DNA of 8,487 nucleotides from Burkholderiaceae bacterium (GTDB lineage: Bacteria > Pseudomonadota > Gammaproteobacteria > Burkholderiales > Burkholderiaceae), in NCBI GenBank assembly GCA_947457745.1, contig CANGWT010000064.1, positions 1-8,487 on the forward strand. Direction: 5' to 3'. The stretch's first letter is position 1. The number at the start of each line of letters is the position of its first letter. Made by a program: the position numbers and the translations under genes. This document shows, piece after piece, positions 1 through 5,801 of this stretch. The notes under the pieces are model-generated. The model made no database searches, had not been told where the DNA came from, and saw only the letters and a list, made by a program, of their open reading frames with translations.

Positions 1-1444
1 AGGTAAGCTGACTGCACGCGAGCGTATTGAGCTCTTGCTAGATGCTGGCACCTTTGAAGAGTGGGATATGTTTGTTGAGCATCGTTGCCATGACTTTGGT
101 ATGGCTGATCAGACTGTTCCTGGTGATGGCGTTGTTACTGGCTATGGCATGATTAATGGCCGCTTGGTATTTGTATTTTCACAGGACTTTACTGTGTTGG
201 GCGGCTCACTTTCTGAGGCGCATGCGGAAAAGATTTGTAAGATCATGGATCAGGCACTTAAGGTAGGTGCACCTGTTATTGGCTTGAATGATTCTGGTGG
301 CGCTCGTATCCAAGAGGGTGTTGCTTCTTTAGGTGGCTATGCTGAAATTTTCCAGCGCAATGTCACTGCTTCAGGCGTTATTCCACAAATCTCTTTGATT
401 ATGGGTCCATCAGCAGGTGGAGCTGTATATTCGCCAGCCTTAACTGATTTCATCTTTATGGTCAAAGATAGCTCTTATATGTTTGTGACTGGCCCTGAAG
501 TCGTCAAGACGGTAACGCATGAGGATGTTACTGCTGAAGAGCTCGGTGGTGCAATAACTCACTCAACTATTTCAGGGGTTTGCGATCTTGCTTTTGATAA
601 TGATGTTGATGCCATCATGATGCTCCGTCGCTTCTTTAACTACCTACCATTGTCCAATCGTGAAAAGCCGCCGATGATTAATGGGGCGCAACGTACTGAA
701 GAGCCTGATTTTTCGCTTGATACATTAGTGCCAAGTAATCCTAATCAGCCTTACGATATGAAAGAGTTGATCGGGAAAATCGTCGATGATAGTGAATTCT
801 TTGAACTCCAACCCGATTACGCTAAAAATATCTTGATTGGTTTTGCTCGTATGGAAGGTCGCTCAATTGGTATTGTCGCTAATCAGCCTTTAGTTTTAGC
901 TGGGTGCTTAGATATTAAGGCATCCATCAAAGCTGCGCGTTTTGTTCGCTTTTGCGATGCTTTTAATATTCCGGTAGTCACTTTGGTTGATGTGCCAGGA
1001 TTTATGCCGGGCACATCTCAAGAGTATGGCGGCATCATTAAGCATGGTGCAAAGTTACTCTACGCTTATGCGGATTGCACCGTTCCTAAGGTCACGCTAA
1101 TCACGCGCAAGGCTTACGGTGGAGCCTATGACGTGATGGCCTCTAAACATTTGCGTGGCGATGTAAACTTCGCCTGGCCGTCAGCTGAAATTGCAGTAAT
1201 GGGTCCAAAAGGGGCTGTTGAAATTATTTTCCGCGAAGAAAAATCTGATCCAGCAAAAATCGCGGCTCGGGAGGCTGAGTACAAAGCCAAGTTTGCCAAT
1301 CCATTTGTAGCTGGTCGTCGTGGCTATATAGATGATGTGATCTTACCGCATGAGACACGTAAGCGTATCTCACGTTCTCTGGCAATGCTCAAGGATAAAG
1401 TACTCACAAATCCACCGCGTAAACACGGCAACATCCCCCTTTAA
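1..1444 (+). CDS. pccB: Propionyl-CoA carboxylase, beta (carboxyltransferase) subunit, 5' end missing
   Basis: This subunit moves the carboxyl group from biotin on the alpha subunit to propionyl-CoA, giving (S)-methylmalonyl-CoA in the cytoplasm. The frame is open from base 2 to the TAA at 1442-1444 and begins inside the conserved GKLTARERIELLLDAG stretch, so the true start lies left of the window. About 480 residues are visible; the family is usually near 510, so roughly 30 are missing. The N-terminal carboxyltransferase half carries DSGGARIQEG (from base 290) and GPSAGGAVYSPA (from 404). The C-terminal half carries VDVPGFMPGTSQEYGG and AYGGAYDVMASKHL (from 1112). These are the two glycine-rich oxyanion sites of the crotonase-like fold. 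The Asp after GGAY (codon 1130) matches the residue linked to propionyl preference in Streptomyces PccB. The tail AWPSAEIAVMGPKGAVEII is typical of PCC beta rather than methylcrotonyl-CoA carboxylase. pccA follows 13 bp downstream. Confidence 0.96.
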   Translation, partial: GKLTARERIELLLDAGTFEEWDMFVEHRCHDFGMADQTVPGDGVVTGYGMINGRLVFVFSQDFTVLGGSLSEAHAEKICKIMDQALKVGAPVIGLNDSGGARIQEGVASLGGYAEIFQRNVTASGVIPQISLIMGPSAGGAVYSPALTDFIFMVKDSSYMFVTGPEVVKTVTHEDVTAEELGGAITHSTISGVCDLAFDNDVDAIMMLRRFFNYLPLSNREKPPMINGAQRTEEPDFSLDTLVPSNPNQPYDMKELIGKIVDDSEFFELQPDYAKNILIGFARMEGRSIGIVANQPLVLAGCLDIKASIKAARFVRFCDAFNIPVVTLVDVPGFMPGTSQEYGGIIKHGAKLLYAYADCTVPKVTLITRKAYGGAYDVMASKHLRGDVNFAWPSAEIAVMGPKGAVEIIFREEKSDPAKIAAREAEYKAKFANPFVAGRRGYIDDVILPHETRKRISRSLAMLKDKVLTNPPRKHGNIPL

Positions 1445-1457
1445 GACGCCGAAAATC

Positions 1458-3494
1458 ATGACTACGAAAATGTTTAAGAAAATTTTGATTGCTAACCGCG
1501 GCGAGATTGCTTGCCGTGTTATGAAAACTGCTAAGAAGATGGGGATTAAAACAGTTGCCGTTTACTCTGAAGCAGACAAAGAGGCGCGTCATGTACAGAT
1601 AGCTGATGAGGCAGTTTGTATTGGGCCTGCACCGTCGCGTGAATCCTATCTAGTGATGGATCGGATCATTCAGGCCTGTAAGGATACTGGGGCCGAAGCA
1701 GTGCACCCAGGCTACGGTTTCTTATCCGAGAATGAGCAATTTGCCCGTCGTTGCGAAGAAGAAGGCATTATTTTTATCGGTCCTAAGCATCAGTCTATTG
1801 CAGCAATGGGTGACAAAATTGCCTCAAAAAAACTCGCTTTAGAAGCTAATGTGAATACGATTCCTGGCTTTAATGAGGCTATAGAGAAAGCCGATGATGC
1901 TGTCAAGATTGCTCAAGGTATTGGCTATCCTGTAATGATTAAGGCATCAGCAGGTGGAGGAGGTAAAGGCTTGCGCGTGGCCTTTAATGACAAAGAGGCT
2001 TTTGAAGGATTTACAGCCTGTCGCACTGAAGCCCTTAATAGCTTCGGCGATGATCGCGTCTTCATTGAAAAATTTGTTGAAGGCCCTCGTCATATTGAGA
2101 TTCAGGTGCTGGGTGATGCACATGGCAATGTCGTGTATCTCGGTGAACGTGATTGCTCTATTCAGCGACGTCATCAAAAGGTGATTGAAGAAGCACCGTC
2201 TCCATTTATTGATCCTGCAACACGTAAGGCCATGGGTGAGCAAGCCGTTGCTCTTGCAAAGGCCGTCAACTATCAATCTGCTGGTACCGTAGAGTTCGTG
2301 GTGGGTAAAGATAAGTCCTTCTACTTCCTCGAGATGAATACCCGCTTGCAAGTTGAGCACCCAGTAACTGAAGGTATTACTGGTCTTGATTTGGTGGAGC
2401 AGATGATTCGTGTGGCTGCTGGCGAGAAACTAGCATTTAAGCAGGAAGATATTAAACTGGATGGTTGGTCAATGGAGTGCCGTATTAATGCAGATGATCC
2501 ATTTCGCAACTTCTTACCGTCTACTGGTCGTCTAGTTAAATATCGTCCACCACAAGAGCTGGAAGGCGTGCGTGTGGATACGGGCGTTTATGAGGGTGGC
2601 GAGATTCCGATGTATTACGACTCCATGATTGCTAAGTTGATTGTGCATGGGAAGGATCGTACTGAAGCAATTGAAAAAATGCGCTCTGCGCTTAATGACT
2701 TTGTCATTCGTGGCATCCACTCAAATATTCCCTTTCAAGCAGCTTTGTTGCAGCATCCACGCTTTGTATCGGGCGACTTCACTACTGGTTTTATTGCCGA
2801 GGAGTATCCAGATGGTTTCAAAAAGGATTCTGTTCAGCCAGCCGATCCTAAACGTTTAGCAGCCCTAGCGGCATTCATGCGGTATCGCTACCTTGAACAT
2901 ATCAAAATGATTGATGGCCAGTTGGCTGGACATGAAATGACGATTGCGAAGAGGTTTGCTGTTGTTACTGGATCGCGAGTGGGCTCAAGCCAAGAGATCC
3001 AAGAAATCCCTATCCGTGTTGAACTTAAGGATGGTATCTACTCTGTCTACATTGACGAGGGTGGCGATGTTAGCCGCTACAACATCGTCAGCCATTGGCG
3101 TCCAGGTGAAATTTGTTTGCGCGCTACTATCAATGGCACACACAAAATAACCGCACAGGTAGAACGTAAGGGTGTGAAATATGCTCTTGTTATAGATGGC
3201 GCTCATTACGAGTGTATGGTACTAAGTCCTCTAGGTGCGCAGCTTCAGCGCCGGATGTTGGTTAAAGTTCCACCGGACACCTCTAAGTTGGTGATGTCTC
3301 CAATGCCTGGTTTATTGACCAATATTTCAGTTAAGGTTGGCGAGGTAGTGACCGCTGGTCAAAAATTGGCTGCTATTGAAGCGATGAAAATGGAAAACAC
3401 CCTGGTTGCCACTCAAGATGGTGTCGTTGCTGAAATCTGTGCCAATGTTGGCGAGAGCTTAGCAGTTGATCAACTGATTATTCGCTTCGAATAG
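1458..3494 (+). CDS. pccA: Propionyl-CoA carboxylase, alpha subunit (biotin carboxylase + biotin carrier)
   Basis: This subunit carboxylates its own biotin using ATP and bicarbonate, then presents it to PccB; in characterised family members the complex is an alpha6-beta6 dodecamer. From the ATG at 1458 the protein has 678 residues. It has a biotin carboxylase N-domain (MFKKILIANRGEIACRV), an ATP-grasp domain with the glycine-rich loop KASAGGGGKG (162-171), and the active-site strand EMNTRLQVEHPVTE (292-305; E292, N294, R296). A C-domain with PSTGRLVKYRPP (354-365) and GGEIPMYYDSM (380-390) follows, then a less conserved linking domain, and a biotinyl domain from about 612 with EAMKMEN. The biotinylated lysine would be K644, 34 residues from the C-terminus. 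The linking domain and the PSTGRLVKYRPP segment point to PCC rather than stand-alone AccC. ATG 1470 (674 residues) is an equally good start and gives numbering closer to E. coli AccC. Neither start has a clear Shine-Dalgarno, which suggests coupling to pccB translation. The frame stays open upstream to 1350, but that part overlaps pccB and looks unrelated to the family. Confidence 0.96.
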   Translation: MTTKMFKKILIANRGEIACRVMKTAKKMGIKTVAVYSEADKEARHVQIADEAVCIGPAPSRESYLVMDRIIQACKDTGAEAVHPGYGFLSENEQFARRCEEEGIIFIGPKHQSIAAMGDKIASKKLALEANVNTIPGFNEAIEKADDAVKIAQGIGYPVMIKASAGGGGKGLRVAFNDKEAFEGFTACRTEALNSFGDDRVFIEKFVEGPRHIEIQVLGDAHGNVVYLGERDCSIQRRHQKVIEEAPSPFIDPATRKAMGEQAVALAKAVNYQSAGTVEFVVGKDKSFYFLEMNTRLQVEHPVTEGITGLDLVEQMIRVAAGEKLAFKQEDIKLDGWSMECRINADDPFRNFLPSTGRLVKYRPPQELEGVRVDTGVYEGGEIPMYYDSMIAKLIVHGKDRTEAIEKMRSALNDFVIRGIHSNIPFQAALLQHPRFVSGDFTTGFIAEEYPDGFKKDSVQPADPKRLAALAAFMRYRYLEHIKMIDGQLAGHEMTIAKRFAVVTGSRVGSSQEIQEIPIRVELKDGIYSVYIDEGGDVSRYNIVSHWRPGEICLRATINGTHKITAQVERKGVKYALVIDGAHYECMVLSPLGAQLQRRMLVKVPPDTSKLVMSPMPGLLTNISVKVGEVVTAGQKLAAIEAMKMENTLVATQDGVVAEICANVGESLAVDQLIIRFE

Positions 3495-3496
3495 GA
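3493..3496 (+). promoter_or_regulatory. Shine-Dalgarno of the VOC-family gene, overlapping the pccA stop
   Basis: AGGA begins inside the pccA TAG stop codon (3492-3494) and sits five bases before the ATG at 3502. Ribosomes ending pccA therefore reach the next start site directly, which supports coupled translation of the two genes. Confidence 0.55.
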
Positions 3497-3501
3497 CCAT
3501 C

Positions 3502-3963
3502 ATGACTAAGCCATTCAAGATATTAGGGATTCAACAGATTGCTATCGGCGGCGAAGACAAGGGTCGCCTTCGTAAACTTTGGGTTGACTTGTTGGGCTTT
3601 GAGCACAAAAGCACTTTTGTGTCTGAGCGTGAAAACGTGGATGAAGATATTTGCGCTATTGGTAAAGGCGCTCATGAGATTGAGGTTGATTTGATGCAAC
3701 CGTTTGATATTGAAAAGAAGCCCGCTGTTCATCAAACACCCCTTAATCACATTGGTTTATGGGTTGATGACCTTCCTAAAGCTGTCGAATGGTTGTCTGC
3801 TCAAGGTCTTCGCTTTGCTCCTGGCGGGATACGCAAGGGTGCCGCTGGTTATGACATCACTTTTGTTCACCCTAAAGGAAATGAAGAGTTCCCTTTGTGC
3901 GGTGAGGGCGTACTGATTGAGCTTGTTCAGGCGCCACCAGATATCATTAGAGGTCTGTGTTAA
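3502..3963 (+). CDS. VOC-superfamily (glyoxalase-fold) protein, candidate methylmalonyl-CoA epimerase
   Basis: The 153-residue protein has two beta-alpha-beta3 modules, the usual VOC layout. Module one spans about 5-70 (ILGIQQIAIGG, LWVDLLGFE, EIEVDLMQP) and module two about 80-145 (LNHIGLWVDDLPKAVEWL, DITFVHPKG, GVLIELVQAPP). The second module closely resembles methylmalonyl-CoA epimerase: an HI-x-(x)-VDD strand, then FVHPK and GVLIEL. Its position 7 bp behind pccA, whose reaction product needs epimerising before the mutase can use it, supports that role. Compared from memory with the Propionibacterium epimerase ligands (H12, Q65, H91, E141), H83 and E140 are kept, but the first ligand position holds Q12 and the second an acidic residue (E61 or D63). 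The metal site is therefore altered, and another lyase or isomerase role is possible. Glyoxalase I or a bleomycin-resistance protein are generic alternatives that fit the context less well. VOC membership is secure; epimerase function is inferred. Confidence 0.85.
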   Translation: MTKPFKILGIQQIAIGGEDKGRLRKLWVDLLGFEHKSTFVSERENVDEDICAIGKGAHEIEVDLMQPFDIEKKPAVHQTPLNHIGLWVDDLPKAVEWLSAQGLRFAPGGIRKGAAGYDITFVHPKGNEEFPLCGEGVLIELVQAPPDIIRGLC

Positions 3964-3971
3964 TAAGATCA

Positions 3972-3977
3972 AGAGAG
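3972..3977 (+). promoter_or_regulatory. Purine-rich ribosome binding site supporting a TTG start for tsaB
   Basis: AGAGAG lies six bases before TTG 3984, in the 20-bp gap after the VOC gene. It supports TTG 3984 over the in-frame GTG 3957, which overlaps the end of the VOC gene and would add nine residues ahead of the conserved ILAIDT strand with which TsaB proteins normally begin. Confidence 0.45.
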
Positions 3978-3983
3978 TTCCAA

Positions 3984-4715
3984 TTGACCCATATACTGGC
4001 CATCGATACCTCCTCAGCATGGTGTTCGGTGGCTTTATCTTTAGTAGGGACAAACCCAGCCGTTCGCCACCAAAAAGTGTCGGCTGGCGCTAGCCAACTT
4101 TTATTGCCTTGGGTTCAAGAGTTGCTGTCTGAAGCCTCGATCGAACTTAGCGATCTCGACGCCATTGCAATAGGAGTCGGTCCTGGGACTTTTACAGGCG
4201 TTCGTCTTGGCGTAGCAGCTGTTCAGGGTTTAGCAACTGCTGCTCGCTTGCCAGTGCTTCCTGTTGCCAGTCTAGATGCTATTGCTAGTCAACTGACTCA
4301 AACTCCTGCATTTATAAATTCTAGGGCTAAATCTTTTGTCATTGCTGTTGATGCTCGCATGGAAGAGGTTTACTGGGCTAGCTATCGCGTCGGGACAAAT
4401 TCATTGTCTCAGCGTCAAGGTGATATTCATCTGACTACTCCAGAGGATGTCGAGCTTACGCAGATTGATTTTGTAGCGGGTAGTGCAATTGCTGAGTTTG
4501 GTGATCGTCTCCTAGTGGGTTCTCATAGCCCATTTTCCAATGCCCATCTCGATTCAACTATCGGGGTTAATGCCTTAGGCGTTTTAGCTTGTGCCCAAGA
4601 TATGTGGAGTAATGGTCTGCAACAAGATGTGCACCTACTGGAACCGCTATACATTCGCAATAAGGTAGCTCTGACTTCTGCGGAGCGCAGTCTAGGACAT
4701 GGCAGACAGCCTTAA
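3984..4715 (+). CDS. tsaB: tRNA threonylcarbamoyladenosine biosynthesis protein TsaB
   Basis: TsaB is the non-catalytic partner of TsaD. With TsaE it helps transfer threonylcarbamoyl-AMP to A37 of ANN-decoding tRNAs (t6A) in the cytoplasm. From TTG 3984 the protein has 243 residues, close to the 231 of E. coli TsaB. It starts at the ASKHA-fold strand THILAIDTSSAWCSVAL, has the family signature GVGPGTFTGVRLG (64-76), continues with LPVLPVASLDAIA and VIAVDARMEEVYWA, and ends with LEPLYIRNKVALTSAER, the usual closing segment. An in-frame GTG at 3957 would give 252 residues but lacks family support. The gene follows the VOC gene by 20 bp and overlaps rimI by 17 bp. tsaD is not in the window. Pairing of tsaB with rimI is common in bacteria; its place behind propionate genes probably reflects lineage-specific operon packing, not shared function. 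Confidence 0.95.
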   Translation: MTHILAIDTSSAWCSVALSLVGTNPAVRHQKVSAGASQLLLPWVQELLSEASIELSDLDAIAIGVGPGTFTGVRLGVAAVQGLATAARLPVLPVASLDAIASQLTQTPAFINSRAKSFVIAVDARMEEVYWASYRVGTNSLSQRQGDIHLTTPEDVELTQIDFVAGSAIAEFGDRLLVGSHSPFSNAHLDSTIGVNALGVLACAQDMWSNGLQQDVHLLEPLYIRNKVALTSAERSLGHGRQP

Positions 4716-5244
4716 CTCTATGCAATTGAATACTGAGGGGGTTTCTGAGCTTTCATTTCTGCCTATGACTGTGGCAGATTTGGATTCAGTTCTGGCTATT
4801 GAATCTGTTTCACATATTCACCCATGGACTAAGGGCAATTTTTCAGATTCGTTGACTGCGGGTCATTGGGCTTATTGTGTGAGGCCCCAATTAGCAGGTA
4901 CGGTAAAAGGTAGTTATTTAGACCCAGATATTCTTTGGGCCTATTGCATCTTATTTTCTGCTATAGATGAGTTGCATCTCCTGAATATTACTGTTTCACC
5001 AAAATTACGTCGTTTGGGTATTGGCGTAAAAATGATGAATGCAATTGAGGGTGTAGCTGCACAGCAAAATATACCCCGAATTATTTTGGAGGTTCGTCCC
5101 AGTAACGAAGCAGCCCTTGAGCTCTATCAACGCCTTGGGTATGAGCAGATTGGTTTGCGCAAGAATTATTACCCAGTCGATGCTATCAATGGCTTACGTG
5201 AAGATGCGCTAGTTTTGGCTAAATCGATTAAGCTTGAGCTATGA
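4699..5244 (+). CDS. rimI: Ribosomal protein S18-alanine N-acetyltransferase RimI (GNAT family)
   Basis: RimI acetylates the N-terminal alanine of ribosomal protein S18 using acetyl-CoA. The 181-residue protein shows the GNAT order: an N-terminal strand and helix (about 17-55, including HPWTKGNFSDSL), the central strand ELHLLNITVSP, and the acetyl-CoA pyrophosphate loop RRLGIG (104-109). ILEVRPSNEAALELYQRLGY (129-148) follows, then the RimI-typical tail LRKNYYPV. E131 and Y143 fall where the catalytic Glu103 and Tyr115 of Salmonella RimI lie, and the spacing of 12 is identical. The start is uncertain. ATG 4699 lies inside tsaB and gives about 20 residues more than E. coli RimI; AGGA sits only one base before it. 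ATG 4720 and ATG 4765 are in-frame alternatives, the last nearest to the family start. The stop overlaps the next gene by ATGA. Confidence 0.94.
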   Translation: MADSLNSMQLNTEGVSELSFLPMTVADLDSVLAIESVSHIHPWTKGNFSDSLTAGHWAYCVRPQLAGTVKGSYLDPDILWAYCILFSAIDELHLLNITVSPKLRRLGIGVKMMNAIEGVAAQQNIPRIILEVRPSNEAALELYQRLGYEQIGLRKNYYPVDAINGLREDALVLAKSIKLEL

Positions 5245-5792
5245 ATATGAGTAAAAATTCAACCTTTCTGAAAGAAATGGGTATTACCGAGTGGACATCT
5301 CGCGATGTCGCTCCAGGGCATACTCAAGCGATGCTTACTGCCGATATCAGCAATGATCAGAATGCTCCTGCATTACCTACTGTTACAGAAACGCAAGAGC
5401 GTCACTCTTTAGGAATATGGTGGTTTTTTGGTAATAAACCTCAGGGTGATGCGGAAGTCCTTTTTCAGAACACCATTCGGGTTCTTGGTTTGACTCCACA
5501 AGAATGGTCTTGGAAAAATCCTACGGACAAATTTAATCCCGAATTATTGCCACAAGATGGAACACCTATAGTTGCTCTAGCGTTTGGTGGCGCTGCCGCA
5601 CAAAAATTATCCGGTGAACGTGATGGGTTGCCAGAGCTTCGCGAAACTGTCTTAGCAATTCATGCTGATGGAGCAGAGGATCTGCCGCTGATAGCTACTT
5701 TTGAATTAAATCAATTGCTCTCTAGGCCAAAGGATAAGGCGCTATTTTGGCAAGATCTACTACTTGCTAAATCAGTATTGCAAAATATCTAA
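5241..5792 (+). CDS. Uncharacterised protein resembling DNA polymerase III psi (HolD) and a catalytically dead uracil-DNA glycosylase
   Basis: No standard function is assigned. The 183-residue protein has an N-terminal segment (8-28: STFLKEMGITEWTSRDV and on), a polar, probably flexible stretch (about 29-55), and a compact alpha/beta part (56-183). From memory, E. coli HolD has LQQLGITQW at its N-terminus, which binds the clamp-loader collar; here it is FLKEMGITEW, with GITEW at 14-18. Further matches are VLGLTPQEW (81-89) with HolD ALTVSPDQV, ELLPQDG with AMLPQG, and the end RPKDKALFWQDLL with NPTARAALWQQI. Family-4 uracil-DNA glycosylase traits also appear: IVALAFGGAAAQKL (110-123) and the final P-x-x-K-x-x-x-W-x-DL. 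However, there is no cysteine for the 4Fe-4S cluster, GEAPG is GNKPQ (64-68), and HPxxLLR is FELNQLLSR. It is thus unlikely to be a glycosylase. The start overlaps the rimI stop as ATGA; ATG 5247 is an alternative with GAG eight bases upstream. In E. coli, holD also adjoins rimI. Confidence 0.75.
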   Translation: MNMSKNSTFLKEMGITEWTSRDVAPGHTQAMLTADISNDQNAPALPTVTETQERHSLGIWWFFGNKPQGDAEVLFQNTIRVLGLTPQEWSWKNPTDKFNPELLPQDGTPIVALAFGGAAAQKLSGERDGLPELRETVLAIHADGAEDLPLIATFELNQLLSRPKDKALFWQDLLLAKSVLQNI

Positions 5793-5801
5793 GCCCCAGT
5801 C

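Noticed and set aside
1350..1457. In-frame upstream extension of pccA starting at ATG 1350
   Set aside because: It overlaps the end of pccB by about 95 bases and its residues do not resemble the family; MFKKILIANRGEIA is the normal N-terminus.
1947..2360. Antisense open frame of 137 codons within pccA
   Set aside because: It lies wholly opposite a highly conserved coding region, has no family resemblance and no ribosome binding site in keeping with a gene. It is a by-product of codon composition, as are the shorter antisense and shifted frames across the window.
1458..3494. Alternative calls for the biotin protein: methylcrotonyl-CoA carboxylase alpha or acetyl-CoA carboxylase AccC
   Set aside because: AccC lacks the linker and biotinyl domain. 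The PSTGRLVKYRPP and GGEIPMYYDSM segments and the partner PccB sequence fit propionyl-CoA carboxylase better than the methylcrotonyl enzyme.
5241..5792. Annotation as an active uracil-DNA glycosylase
   Set aside because: The catalytic motifs are degraded and all cysteines for the iron-sulfur cluster are absent, so only fold similarity can be claimed.
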